Source: an uncultured Flavobacteriales bacterium (GTDB taxonomy: Bacteria > Bacteroidota > Bacteroidia > Flavobacteriales_D > Crocinitomicaceae). Taken from it: DNA of 64,000 nucleotides. The translations under genes were made by a program, and so were the position numbers. Positions 44,568 to 53,472 of this stretch are shown piece after piece (the first letter of the stretch is position 1; the number at the start of each line of letters is the position of its first letter). The stretch lies in NCBI GenBank assembly GCA_943789205.1, contig CALSTG010000001.1, positions 1,230,435-1,294,434 on the forward strand, read 5' to 3'. The notes beneath the pieces were generated by a model. The model did not search any database. It saw only the letters and a list, made by a program, of their open reading frames with translations, and was not told the DNA's origin.

Positions 44568-46034
44568 TTATTGCCAACTTGTACTGTCTTTTCCATCTTT
44601 TACCGTGATTCCGGCATTTTTTAAACCATCTCTTATTAGGTCAGAAGTACCCCAATCTTTGTTTGATCTAGCTTGTTGACGAAGCTCAAGGACGAGATCC
44701 ATTACTGGTTTTAACCTATTGTCATTTTGCCCTCCCTCCAAAGTAAGTCCCAATACATCCATTACAAAGCCTTGCATCTCCGAAATAAGCAATGCTTTAT
44801 CCGTTTCTGTGATGGTTTCTTGACCATCGCGGACTAAGTTGATTTTTTTAACGGCATCAAATAGTGCCGCAATTAGAATTGGAGCATTAAAATCATCATT
44901 CATTGCCGCATAAAAATCACGAACGAGCGCTTGAGTATCAAAAGAGCTTAGCTTTGCCGTAGGAAGATTATTCAATATCTCCATCGCTTCCGTAAGTCGT
45001 GCTAAACCTTTTTCAGATGCATTCAAAGCCTCTTGTGTCAAGTCCAAGGTACTTCTGTAATGAGATTGCATCATGAAAAAACGCAATACATTTGGAGAAT
45101 AGGCTTTATCAAAGAGCGCTGTAGAGCCTTCTACAATTTCTTGAGGTAAAAAGAAGTTGCCGAGCGATTTGCTCATTTTTTTGCCATTTACATTGAGCAT
45201 ATTCGCGTGCATCCAAAAATTAGCAGGGGCTTTACCACTGGAACCACAGCTTTGTGCAATTTCATCTTCGTGGTGCGGAAATTTTAAATCCAAACCTCCT
45301 CCATGAATGTCAAAAGTTTTACCGAGATACTTGGTGCTCATGGCTGTGCACTCTATATGCCATCCTGGGTTTCCATCTCCCCATGGAGATCGCCAAATTT
45401 GCATATCATTTTCATTTGCTTTTTTCCAAAGTGCGAAATCAGCAAAAAATCGTTTCTCTCCTTGGGCGTTTAATTCACGTGTTTCATTTTCTAATTCTTC
45501 AACTTTACGGCCACTTAAGGCACCATAGTCAAAAGACTTCTTATAGGTTTGAACATCAAAATAGACGGAACCATTTACGACATAAGCAAAACCATTTTCA
45601 ATGATTTTTTCAATGATCTCAATTTGTTCTTGGATATGTGCTGTTGCCGTTGGTTCAATAGTTGGTGGTAATAGATTATATATTTTTTGAAGGTTTTGAA
45701 AACGAACATTGTACTTGTATACGATTTCAAGCGGCTGAAGTTGTTCTAGTTTCGCTGCCTTTCCAATGCTATCTTCTTGTTGTCCTGCACTATTGGTAAT
45801 ATGTCCAGCATCTGTTATGTTTCTAACATACTTTACATTATATCCAATATGTAATAAATAGCGGTAAACAAGGTCAAAATTGATGAAGGTTCTCATGTTA
45901 CCCATGTGAGGCTCACTATACAACGTAGGTCCACAGACGTACATACCAACAGCATTTTTATGAATAGGTTCAAAAGGTTCTTTTGAACCTGACAACGTGT
46001 TGTAAATTTTTAGACCCTTTAATTTTTCATCCAT
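44568..46034 (-). CDS. cysS: Cysteine--tRNA ligase
   Basis: Charges tRNA-Cys. The 488 residues have the class I motifs: the HIGH equivalent PHMGN after the zinc-binding MYVCGPTLYSE (Cys about 34), GWHIECTAMS with a second zinc Cys, PHHEDEIAQS, and KMSKSLGNFF (about 288). The C-terminal anticodon-recognition helices are present. ATG 46034 lies 23 nt below a perfect -7 box. Single-gene unit. Confidence 0.97.
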   Translation of the reverse strand: MDEKLKGLKIYNTLSGSKEPFEPIHKNAVGMYVCGPTLYSEPHMGNMRTFINFDLVYRYLLHIGYNVKYVRNITDAGHITNSAGQQEDSIGKAAKLEQLQPLEIVYKYNVRFQNLQKIYNLLPPTIEPTATAHIQEQIEIIEKIIENGFAYVVNGSVYFDVQTYKKSFDYGALSGRKVEELENETRELNAQGEKRFFADFALWKKANENDMQIWRSPWGDGNPGWHIECTAMSTKYLGKTFDIHGGGLDLKFPHHEDEIAQSCGSSGKAPANFWMHANMLNVNGKKMSKSLGNFFLPQEIVEGSTALFDKAYSPNVLRFFMMQSHYRSTLDLTQEALNASEKGLARLTEAMEILNNLPTAKLSSFDTQALVRDFYAAMNDDFNAPILIAALFDAVKKINLVRDGQETITETDKALLISEMQGFVMDVLGLTLEGGQNDNRLKPVMDLVLELRQQARSNKDWGTSDLIRDGLKNAGITVKDGKDSTSWQ

Positions 46035-46057
46035 GCTATGTTCCTTCGAGTTTCAAA

Positions 46058-46065
46058 CAAATTTA
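46058..46065 (-). promoter_or_regulatory. -7 box (TAAATTTG) of cysS
   Basis: Exact TAnnTTTG on the minus strand, 23 nt upstream of ATG 46034. No clear -33 at standard spacing. Confidence 0.55.
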
Positions 46066-46100
46066 GAAAAACCACAAAGAACTAAGTGCTCGTATCAACA

Positions 46101-46125
46101 AAAAAGAGGGCAGCGCCCTCTTTTT
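46101..46125. terminator. Bidirectional hairpin terminator without an obvious client gene
   Basis: A5-stem GAGGGC/GCCCTC with loop AGC and T5; T-rich on both strands. It lies upstream of the cysS promoter with no gene ending beside it on either strand. Confidence 0.8.
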
Positions 46126-46342
46126 CTAACCTAAACTACTAAATATGAAAACAACTCGTCTTTAATGACTCGTTATCCTTCTAACGACGAGTCGCTAGAA
46201 TCATTACAAGCATTAACACTTTTTTAACATATGTTGGCATGATTCGTGATTATTGGTTTTTGAAAAATCGAACTTTAATGAATGAATATGTCTTAAGGGT
46301 TGAGTTCTAACGAAACGTTACTTTTAACAAAAAATAAAAACT

Positions 46343-46921
46343 ATGAAAAAAATTAAATTCTTATTCTCACTCTTCGTTTTTTGTTCCTTTATTTCTTTGA
46401 GTCAAAACACTGCATCTTGGACTGCTGATGTATCTCATTCAAATGTAGGGTTCAAAGTTTCTCATAAAGCCATCTCAAATACAATCGGTGATTTTAGAGA
46501 TTTTGACCTCACCATCACAACATCAAATGATACTTTTGAAGGAGCGGATATCAAGATGGTAATTGAGACTGCATCAATTAATACTGCCAATTCATCTAGG
46601 GATGACCACCTCAGAAGTGAAGACTTTTTCGATTCAAAACGCTTTCCACAGATCACATTTACAAGTAGTTCGGTGGCATTGAATAAAGACAATACCTATG
46701 ATGTAAAAGGAATATTAAGTATGCATGGAGAAAAAAAGGAGCTCATCCTTAGCATGACACATAACGGCTCTACAACGGCGCGGAACGGAAGCGAATTGGC
46801 TGGGTTATATTTTTCAACTATATTTAAAAGGTCTGACTTCAAGATAGGTGAAGATATGCCTACCTCAGTGGTTGCAGACGACATCTTATTAAACGCAGAA
46901 ATAGAAATTATTAAAAAATAA
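46343..46921 (+). CDS. Exported YceI-family protein 1
   Basis: 192 residues with signal peptide (FLFSLFVFCSFISLSQ). The YceI lipocalin-like fold is shown by ASWTADVSHSNVGFKVSH, ASINTANSSRDDHLRSEDFFD, FPQITFTSS and MHGEKKELILSM. YceI proteins bind isoprenoid or other lipids in the periplasm; exact ligand unknown. First gene of a three-gene set with a second YceI protein 3 nt later. Confidence 0.92.
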   Translation: MKKIKFLFSLFVFCSFISLSQNTASWTADVSHSNVGFKVSHKAISNTIGDFRDFDLTITTSNDTFEGADIKMVIETASINTANSSRDDHLRSEDFFDSKRFPQITFTSSSVALNKDNTYDVKGILSMHGEKKELILSMTHNGSTTARNGSELAGLYFSTIFKRSDFKIGEDMPTSVVADDILLNAEIEIIKK

Positions 46922-46924
46922 AAC

Positions 46925-47437
46925 ATGAAAATTTTACTTATAACTACCGCATTATTGCTCTCAGTTTCACTTCTAAACGCACAAGAAAAAAAGGAAGTTG
47001 ATACGTATAAAATTGCATTTTTCAGTAAGGATGCTTCAGGGGTCTTTAAAGAAATGTCAGGGACTGTGGAGACATCCAAGCCAGGCGTACCAACGGCTTT
47101 TAACTTAGATATTGATGTTGCATCGATTAATACTGGTAATGGTGTTCAAAATAAACATGCCAAAAGTTCTGAATGGTTTGATGCTAAGAAATATGCTAAA
47201 ATATCCTTCAAGTCTTCTGAAATTATTAAAAATGAGGAAGGTGTTTTCGCAAACGGAATGCTCAATTTACATGGTGTGAGCAAGGAGGTTAGCTTACCTT
47301 TAGAAATTTCCCTGAAGGACGGTAAGTACTTCTATAAAACTAAATTCTCTGTTAAAAGAGCAGCATACAACCTAGGTCCTAAGAGTAAGGTGTCACCTGT
47401 AATTAAGATCATTGCAGCATTAACTTTAAAACAATAA
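46925..47437 (+). CDS. Exported YceI-family protein 2
   Basis: 170 residues with signal peptide (LITTALLLSVSLLNAQ). Typical YceI segments: DVASINTGNGVQNKHAKSSEWFDAKKY in part, KISFKSSEI, LNLHGVSKEVSLPLEIS. It is clearly diverged from its upstream neighbour (different lengths and loop sequences), so the pair may hold different ligands. 3-nt and 5-nt gaps to its neighbours indicate one operon. Confidence 0.9.
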   Translation: MKILLITTALLLSVSLLNAQEKKEVDTYKIAFFSKDASGVFKEMSGTVETSKPGVPTAFNLDIDVASINTGNGVQNKHAKSSEWFDAKKYAKISFKSSEIIKNEEGVFANGMLNLHGVSKEVSLPLEISLKDGKYFYKTKFSVKRAAYNLGPKSKVSPVIKIIAALTLKQ

Positions 47438-47442
47438 GGGCT

Positions 47443-47850
47443 GTGAAAAAAGGAATCATTCACCCTTTAGTTGCAGGGATTTTCGCTGCTATCGTAACAA
47501 TTGGATATGGGATGGCCTATGAAAAAGCAACGGCTATCGAAGGAGATCAGCTCGAATCGTTAAGAGAGGCGATACCTATGTTGCACTTATTTATTGCGCC
47601 TGTTGTGGGTTGTTTAATCGCTTCATTGGGGTTCGCTCTTCTGCAGAAAATAGGACCAAGATGGGGTGCTTTTTTGTTTTACTTTCTATTTGCTTCAGTT
47701 TCAATCTTAAGCTCTTTTGGTATTTTTTCTGTGTACAATTTGCATGAGGAAATACAATTTACAATTTATGGTTATGCGATGCCAATGCATTACTTTCCAT
47801 TTTTGAGCTGGGTTGCTTTCCGACCATTATTTTTTACAACAGGAAAATAA
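47443..47850 (+). CDS. Small membrane protein, unknown
   Basis: 135 residues, four membrane helices (about 6-27, 46-66, 75-95, 107-128) with few polar residues. GTG 47443 follows the second YceI gene by 5 nt. No family recognised; it may be a partner of the YceI lipid-binding proteins because of the operon, which is inference. Confidence 0.7.
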   Translation: MKKGIIHPLVAGIFAAIVTIGYGMAYEKATAIEGDQLESLREAIPMLHLFIAPVVGCLIASLGFALLQKIGPRWGAFLFYFLFASVSILSSFGIFSVYNLHEEIQFTIYGYAMPMHYFPFLSWVAFRPLFFTTGK

Positions 47851-47878
47851 CAGCCCTGAACCACAACGTTTTCACATA

Positions 47879-47913
47879 GTTTACGTTATATACGTAGTAT
47901 ATAAACGTGAAAC
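47879..47913. promoter_or_regulatory. Long imperfect palindrome at the start of the anchor-L gene
   Basis: GTTTACGTTATATAC (47879-47893), GTA, then GTATATAAACGTGAAAC (47897-47913). With two small bulges the arms are complementary over about 15 bp, and the GTG start (47907) lies inside the right arm. Possible operator or a hairpin hiding the start codon. Confidence 0.45.
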
Positions 47914-50288
47914 ACTTCTTTTTCTCCATAGCTTTTGTGCTTTTAATAGGCAATTTACAAGCACAGCTTGTTACAGGCACAGGCATGTCTCCGCTAGCGC
48001 TGGTTCAAAATGTCCTTCTAGGACCGGGGGTTACAGTTTCGAATATTATGTACAATGGATTTCCAGCAGCAATAGGATCTTTTCAAGCAACAGGGACGAA
48101 CTTGGGCATTGATGAAGGAATCCTTTTAACTACCGGAACAGTAGTGCCAAATGAAAATGGCCCTCAAGGACCAAACAACCAAGGAGGTTCTGGTGTAGAC
48201 AACGCTTATGGAGGTTCTGGATTATTGTCAAATATATTAAACGGAGAACCAACGTTTAATGCAGCTATTCTTGAATTTGATTTTGTGCCGTATTCAGATA
48301 CGGTTGCATTTAATTATGTTTTTGGTTCCGAAGAATATCCCGAATATGCACCTCCTGAGAGTTCGACATACAACGACGTCTTTGGGTTTTTTATATCCGG
48401 ACCTGGGATTTTAGGTTACGAAAATATCGCCCAGCTTCCCAATGGAAATGGTGTTGTGTCCATAAATAATGTAAACCCAATAACGAATACACAATATTAC
48501 ATTTATAATGGTTTAGGAAATAATGCGCCATGGAACAGTTCGGATCAATACATTCAGTATGATGGATTTACCAAGGTTTTAAAAGCAGTTTCTGAGGTTC
48601 AATGCGGAGAAACTTATCATTTGGTTATAGCTATTGCTGATGTAGGGGACGGTTCATGGGACTCTGGGATCTTTCTAGAGGCGAACAGCTTAACATCTCC
48701 AACACCGGTTGAAATTAATTATACGGTTTCTAGTGAGCTTTTTTCCAATCCTAATTGGATCGCTGAAGGTTGCGTTACAGCAACGGTGACACTTGAACGA
48801 GAAGCAAATATAAATCAGACACTTACTGTACCACTGGTCATTTCAGGTTCTGCAACCAATGGTGTAGATTATACAGGTATTCCAAGTTCTATAACATTTA
48901 ATCCAGGGCAGACACAAGTCTCATTTACGATTAGCGTTGTTTTGGACGGAATTGAAGAAGGACTTGAGAATATTCTTCTGGATTTTCCATTAGAGGATCC
49001 GTGTGGTAATGTCACACCGGTGTCTATTGAATTATTTTTACAAGATATAGAAGAGGTTGAAGTCCAAATAAATAATTCTGAAATTGGATGTCCGGGTGAT
49101 AATATTAGCTTAACCACGAGTGTTACAGGTGGCTTGGCACCCTATACTTATTTGTGGAGCACAGGCGAAACAGGAAGTGCTATTAGTATTTCTCCAACAG
49201 AAACGGGTTCCTATTTTGTGGAAGTTGTTGACGATTGTCTTAATGTTGTTGCTTATGATACGGTAATCGTGAATGTTCCGGAGTATGAGCCGATATCAAT
49301 AATTACAAGTGAAGACATTGTTGAGATTTGTCCAAATGTAAACCAGTCGATTTTTGTTGAAGCTTCAGGGGGAACAGGGAATTACGTCTTTACTTGGACA
49401 AATGCGATTGGACAAGTTATTTCTTCTGCTGATTCGGCGATTATTTCTCCTATGACTTCAACTTATTTTGTGATTGAGGTCAATGATGAATGCGGCAGTT
49501 TTGCTACGGATACCATCTATTATGAAGTCACAAGCCCTCCATTAACATTATCTGTAAGTCCGTCAGTAGCGCTTTGCCCTGGGGATTCTACGCAGCTTCA
49601 AGTGCAGGCGCAAGGTGGTTTTGGGTCCTATTCTTATTTTTGGCCCCATAGCCAGGAAACCACACCTGAGATTTGGGTGCACCCCTTTTCAACAACCAAT
49701 TATCAGGTTCAGGTGTCTGATGATTGTCAAACATTTTTCGTCACTGCTTCAATCGAAATAGTGGTGGTAAAACCGGATGCGAATTTCACGGTGATTAGTG
49801 AACCTCTTGTTGAAAATTTACCGATATCTTTTCAAAATCTTACTACAAACGGATTTTCGTACGAATGGTTTTTTGGAGATGGAGGCTATTCCACGGACAC
49901 CCACCCAAATCATGTTTATGATGAACCAGGTACGTATCCAGTTACACTTATTGCGGAAGACAGCAAAGGATGCATTGATAGTGTCACTTTATATGTCGAA
50001 ATATTCAATGAGTATTTTGTCTATGTACCCAATACTTTTATTCCTGATGGAGACCGGGTGAATGAAGTTTTTTCTGGAAGCTTTATAGGTGTTCAATCTG
50101 TTGAGATAGAAATTTTTAACCGTTGGGGACAACTCATTTTTTCTTCCACAGATATTGACTTTGAATGGGATGGGACCTATAAAGGACGAAAAGTTCAAAA
50201 TGGCACCTATGTATGGAAGTTAAAGGTGTTGCCATTAAATAAGGTTGACAAAGAATTGTTTACAGGACACGTAAACATCTTAAAATAG
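47907..50288 (+). CDS. Secreted choice-of-anchor L protein with T9SS type B domain
   Basis: 793 residues: signal peptide (about 1-20, ending LQAQ), a choice-of-anchor L domain (about 22-250: GTNLGIDEGILLTTG, FVFGSEEYPEY-like NYVFGSEEYPEYAPP), a Calx-beta-like domain (about 270-390: GSATNGVDYTGIPSSITF, EEGLENILLDF), Ig/PKD domains (GLAPYTYLWSTGETG; YEWFFGDGGYST) and a T9SS type B domain (VPNTFIPDGDRVNEVF ... FNRWGQLIFSS). Probably a large surface adhesin. Begins within a palindrome; convergent with the OmpA gene. Confidence 0.88.
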   Translation: MKHFFFSIAFVLLIGNLQAQLVTGTGMSPLALVQNVLLGPGVTVSNIMYNGFPAAIGSFQATGTNLGIDEGILLTTGTVVPNENGPQGPNNQGGSGVDNAYGGSGLLSNILNGEPTFNAAILEFDFVPYSDTVAFNYVFGSEEYPEYAPPESSTYNDVFGFFISGPGILGYENIAQLPNGNGVVSINNVNPITNTQYYIYNGLGNNAPWNSSDQYIQYDGFTKVLKAVSEVQCGETYHLVIAIADVGDGSWDSGIFLEANSLTSPTPVEINYTVSSELFSNPNWIAEGCVTATVTLEREANINQTLTVPLVISGSATNGVDYTGIPSSITFNPGQTQVSFTISVVLDGIEEGLENILLDFPLEDPCGNVTPVSIELFLQDIEEVEVQINNSEIGCPGDNISLTTSVTGGLAPYTYLWSTGETGSAISISPTETGSYFVEVVDDCLNVVAYDTVIVNVPEYEPISIITSEDIVEICPNVNQSIFVEASGGTGNYVFTWTNAIGQVISSADSAIISPMTSTYFVIEVNDECGSFATDTIYYEVTSPPLTLSVSPSVALCPGDSTQLQVQAQGGFGSYSYFWPHSQETTPEIWVHPFSTTNYQVQVSDDCQTFFVTASIEIVVVKPDANFTVISEPLVENLPISFQNLTTNGFSYEWFFGDGGYSTDTHPNHVYDEPGTYPVTLIAEDSKGCIDSVTLYVEIFNEYFVYVPNTFIPDGDRVNEVFSGSFIGVQSVEIEIFNRWGQLIFSSTDIDFEWDGTYKGRKVQNGTYVWKLKVLPLNKVDKELFTGHVNILK

Positions 50289-50293
50289 CCTCC

Positions 50294-51262
50294 TTAGTCC
50301 TTTGAAATTATTTCGTAGAGCTCATTTAGATTAGGTGAAATAATAACTTCAATCCTTCTATTTTTAGCCTTATCTGAATCCGATACAGGATAAAACTCAC
50401 CTCTACCTGCAGCCATGAGTTGGCTAGGTGTAACCGATGAGTTGTTAAGTATAATTTCTACAACACTTGTTGCTCTCAATACAGAGAGCTCCCAATTATT
50501 TTTTGGAGCCGTTGCTCTAGTGAGCTTGTCACTATCGGTATGTCCTTCAACAATGATTTCGAGATCTTTCTCATTCTCTAAAACACGACCAAGTTCAATA
50601 AGCGCTTTGGTCCCCTCTTCCTCTACGGTTGTACTTCCGGATCGGAACAATAATTTGGCCTCCAAGCTCACATAGATTCTTCCATTTTTTTGTTCTACAG
50701 TTAACCCTTGTCCTTCGAAGCCTTTCAGTGCTCGAGCAACGCGCTCTTTAAGCTTTCGAATCCCATCTTCTTTTTTTCTCAGTAGTTCCTCAAGCTCATT
50801 TACGCGCTTTTCTCTTTCTGAAAGCAAGCGCTCTTTTTCTTTTAATTCAAGATCTAAAGCCAATAAGGCATCTTCTTTTTCTTGTAGCGAAAGGTTCTTG
50901 ATTTTTAATTCCGCTTGAAGTGCAGCTGTTTCTTTGGCGCTAAGATTCTTGAGATTATTAAATGAGTTTTCAAGTTCATTTGTCTGTGCTTGAAGGACGC
51001 CATAATTTCGACTCATCAGGCGCATTAATTCCCCCATTTCTGCCGTATCTTTTCTCAGACCGATGAGTTCTTTATTGGCCAAATCAAATTTAAGTTCGAG
51101 TTCTTTGGCCAAACTTTCATAGTCAAGACTCATTTTTTTATACTTTGCTAAGGCCTCTGCACAAGTCTTTTCACGCTCAAGTAATTCGTTGTATTTTTTT
51201 GAAGGAACACAGGCACTCATGAAAAACGCAATAAGTGCAAAGGATAATATAGATTGTCTCAT
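50294..51262 (-). CDS. OmpA-family lipoprotein with long coiled coil
   Basis: 322 residues: lipoprotein signal with lipobox MSAC (Cys18), a long Lys/Glu/Leu-rich coiled coil (about 25-190), and a C-terminal OmpA domain (about 205-322) with LLFRSGSTTVEEEG, IVEGHTDSDKLTRAT, NWELSVLRATSVVEIIL and RGEFYPVSDSDKAKNRRIEVII in form, which binds peptidoglycan. Likely anchors the outer membrane to the wall across the periplasm. ATG 51262 starts the signal peptide directly. Confidence 0.9.
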   Translation of the reverse strand: MRQSILSFALIAFFMSACVPSKKYNELLEREKTCAEALAKYKKMSLDYESLAKELELKFDLANKELIGLRKDTAEMGELMRLMSRNYGVLQAQTNELENSFNNLKNLSAKETAALQAELKIKNLSLQEKEDALLALDLELKEKERLLSEREKRVNELEELLRKKEDGIRKLKERVARALKGFEGQGLTVEQKNGRIYVSLEAKLLFRSGSTTVEEEGTKALIELGRVLENEKDLEIIVEGHTDSDKLTRATAPKNNWELSVLRATSVVEIILNNSSVTPSQLMAAGRGEFYPVSDSDKAKNRRIEVIISPNLNELYEIISKD

Positions 51263-51391
51263 GAAAAAGGGTTTCAACAAAGATGTGTTATTCTTTGTCT
51301 CCAAAGTACTGGATGTTTGATATTTTTGAACATGCAATCCTTCATAAAGTATTCTGCCATGATAGTTCTATTTAAATCTTTATAGATTCCC

Positions 51392-51399
51392 TACCTTTG
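51392..51399 (+). promoter_or_regulatory. -7 box (TACCTTTG) of the HEAT-like gene
   Basis: Exact TAnnTTTG, 11 nt before ATG 51411. Confidence 0.5.
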
Positions 51400-51410
51400 C
51401 GGTCAATCTT

Positions 51411-51980
51411 ATGATTATGGCACAGAAAAAAATTACCATACCTGTTAAAAAAGCAATAACGGATTTAGCTTCTGGAGACGAAAAAAAAATGGCAAAGGCA
51501 ATTCAAACCATTTCAGCATCTGGTAACATTGCTGTTTTAGGGGAGCTCATAGCTTTATTAAGTCAAACTAAAAATGCATTGGTAAAGAAAAAATTAATTG
51601 CATTATTATCGGATATCCGTGATACTGAGACGAAACAAGCTTTTATTGATGCTCTTAATGATGATGACCTCAATAATGTGAAAACGGATCTTGTGAATGT
51701 GATTTGGAACAGTAAGTTAGACTTTAGCGAGTATATCGCCGAGTTTGTTGCACTTTCTATGCAAGGGGATCTGATGCTTGCAATTGAATGTTTGACTGTA
51801 GTAGAGAATTTAGCTGGACCTTTTGAGGAGCACCACCTTTTAGAAGCACAATTATACATCAAAGAATATTTCTCAAATCTCAAACGAGAACGTGATCAAA
51901 AAGATGAAATTATTGCAGAAGTAGCCTTTTTTATTAAGGAGCAAAATGAAGGAATTGATGCAGACCTTTTATTAGATTAA
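51411..51980 (+). CDS. HEAT-repeat-like cytoplasmic protein
   Basis: 189 mostly helical, acidic residues. Repeated two-helix units (AKAIQTISASGNIAVLGEL, VKKKLIALLSDIRDTETKQAF, DLVNVIWNSKLDFSEYIAEF) give a HEAT-like solenoid. No catalytic motif. A second ATG at 51417 is possible. It lies just before the yicC-gmk-nadD set but that set has its own promoter. Probably a protein-protein adaptor; role unknown. Confidence 0.72.
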   Translation: MIMAQKKITIPVKKAITDLASGDEKKMAKAIQTISASGNIAVLGELIALLSQTKNALVKKKLIALLSDIRDTETKQAFIDALNDDDLNNVKTDLVNVIWNSKLDFSEYIAEFVALSMQGDLMLAIECLTVVENLAGPFEEHHLLEAQLYIKEYFSNLKRERDQKDEIIAEVAFFIKEQNEGIDADLLLD

Positions 51981-51996
51981 CTAAAATCAAATTTTA

Positions 51997-52004
51997 TACA
52001 TTTG
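51997..52004 (+). promoter_or_regulatory. -7 box (TACATTTG) of yicC-gmk-nadD
   Basis: Exact TAnnTTTG, 17 nt before ATG 52022. Confidence 0.5.
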
Positions 52005-52021
52005 TTAAAAGACCAAGAATT

Positions 52022-52888
52022 ATGATGCAATCAATGACTGGGTTTGGTAAAAGCAATAGTGTTTTTTCATCGCGAAAAGCTTCTGTTGAAATTCGAACTT
52101 TGAATAGTAAGGGCCTTGACTTGTCGGTCAAAATCCCAACTATTTATAAAGAAGTTGAACCGCAAATAAGGAAGTTAATCGGAAAGGTTTTAAATCGAGG
52201 AAAAATAGAATTTGCAATTCATATTGAAAGTGAAAAAGCCGGAGAACAGAACCTTGTAAATAAAGCTTTAGCAAGTACTTTGTATAACGAATTGAAGGCT
52301 TTAAATCAGTCCTGGGGCGAAAAGGATAGTGACTATCTTTCCATGATTTTAAGAATGCCGGATGTTATCAATACAGAAGGTGATGCCCCTGATGAAGCTG
52401 AGCTTTCTAAGGTTATGGCACTTGCTGAAGAGGCATGTCAACAGGTTCGTGAATTCAGAGAAAAAGAAGGTGCAGACTTGCGTACCGAGTTTTTGAAACG
52501 TACAGATGAAATTTCTAGGCTACTTAAAGAAATTGAACCATTTGAGGCTGAAAGGCTGCAGTCAACAAAGAACCGCTTACAAAAAGGCCTTGCTGACTTT
52601 CCAACAGATAAGATGGATGGCAATCGATTTGAACAAGAGCTCATATACTATATTGAAAAACTTGATATAGCGGAAGAGAAAATGCGTCTTTCAAACCACA
52701 TTAAATATTTTTTGGATACAATTCCCTTATATCAATCTGGCAAAAAACTTGGTTTTATAGCCCAAGAAATGGGAAGAGAAATCAATACGATAGGAAGCAA
52801 ATGTAATCATGCAGAGATGCAAAAAAGGGTAGTTCAAATGAAGGATAGCCTAGAAAAAATAAAGGAACAAATTTTAAATACGCTATAG
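52022..52888 (+). CDS. YicC-family endoribonuclease
   Basis: 288 residues with the family hallmark N-terminus MMQSMTGFGKS, SVEIRTLNSKGLDLSVKIP, RGKIEF, and the C-terminal DUF1732 part (RLSNHIKYFL, GKKLGFIAQEMGREINTIGSK). YicC proteins cleave RNA and affect small-RNA turnover in E. coli. Lies directly upstream of gmk with a 1-nt overlap (TAGTG), a conserved arrangement. Confidence 0.92.
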   Translation: MMQSMTGFGKSNSVFSSRKASVEIRTLNSKGLDLSVKIPTIYKEVEPQIRKLIGKVLNRGKIEFAIHIESEKAGEQNLVNKALASTLYNELKALNQSWGEKDSDYLSMILRMPDVINTEGDAPDEAELSKVMALAEEACQQVREFREKEGADLRTEFLKRTDEISRLLKEIEPFEAERLQSTKNRLQKGLADFPTDKMDGNRFEQELIYYIEKLDIAEEKMRLSNHIKYFLDTIPLYQSGKKLGFIAQEMGREINTIGSKCNHAEMQKRVVQMKDSLEKIKEQILNTL

Positions 52889-53472
52889 TGACTGCTGATG
52901 AATTGAATCAAGGTAAGGTTATTGTTTTTTCTGCCCCTTCTGGGGCTGGTAAGACGACTATAGTGAAAGCACTTCTGGCTAGTCAAGAGCGTCTGAACTT
53001 TTCGATTTCTGCCTGTAGTCGCGACCCAAGAGGTGAAGAGGTTGATGGAAAAGATTACCATTTCATTGGTGTTTCCGGATTTAAATCGAAAATTTCCAGT
53101 AATGCATTTGTAGAATGGGAGGAGGTTTATAAGGACCACTTTTATGGCACCCTGAATTCTGAATTACAAAGAATATGGAAGGACCAGAAAACAGTTGTTT
53201 TTGATGTTGATGTCTTAGGAGGGATTAACTTGAAAAAGAAATTTGGTGATCAGGCCTTGTCGATTTTTATTATGCCACCGAGTGTACAAGTTCTCGCCCA
53301 ACGTTTAAGAAGTAGAAATACAGATTCCGAGGATCGAATCAAACAAAGATTGGCTAAGGCAAAACAAGAAATCGAGATGTCCGAGGCTTTCGATATTATT
53401 ATAGAAAATGATATTTTGGAACTAGCAATTCAAAAGGCAACAAAGGCTGTAAATGAATTTTTAGCGCTATGA
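52888..53472 (+). CDS. gmk: Guanylate kinase
   Basis: Phosphorylates GMP to GDP. 194 residues with P-loop FSAPSGAGKTTIV (about 14-26), GMP-binding SRDPRGEEVDGKDYHF, EWEEVYKDHFYGT and a lid region (RLRSRNTDSEDRIKQRL). The more usual R-x2-R-G.E pattern is kept. GTG 52888 overlaps yicC by 1 nt; nadD overlaps its stop by 4 nt. Confidence 0.96.
   Translation: MTADELNQGKVIVFSAPSGAGKTTIVKALLASQERLNFSISACSRDPRGEEVDGKDYHFIGVSGFKSKISSNAFVEWEEVYKDHFYGTLNSELQRIWKDQKTVVFDVDVLGGINLKKKFGDQALSIFIMPPSVQVLAQRLRSRNTDSEDRIKQRLAKAKQEIEMSEAFDIIIENDILELAIQKATKAVNEFLAL

Larger units (their letters stand above)
46035..46342. other. 308-bp intergenic region with promoter, orphan terminator and palindromes
   Basis: Holds the cysS promoter (46058-46065), a strong hairpin terminator (46101-46125), a 7-bp inverted repeat ACTCGTC/GACGAGT (46154-46192) with a competing GACTCG/CGAGTC pairing, and the palindrome AACATATGTT (46226-46235) upstream of the YceI operon. 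A five-codon-plus peptide frame (MKTTRL, 46145) is present but unsupported. Confidence 0.55.
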
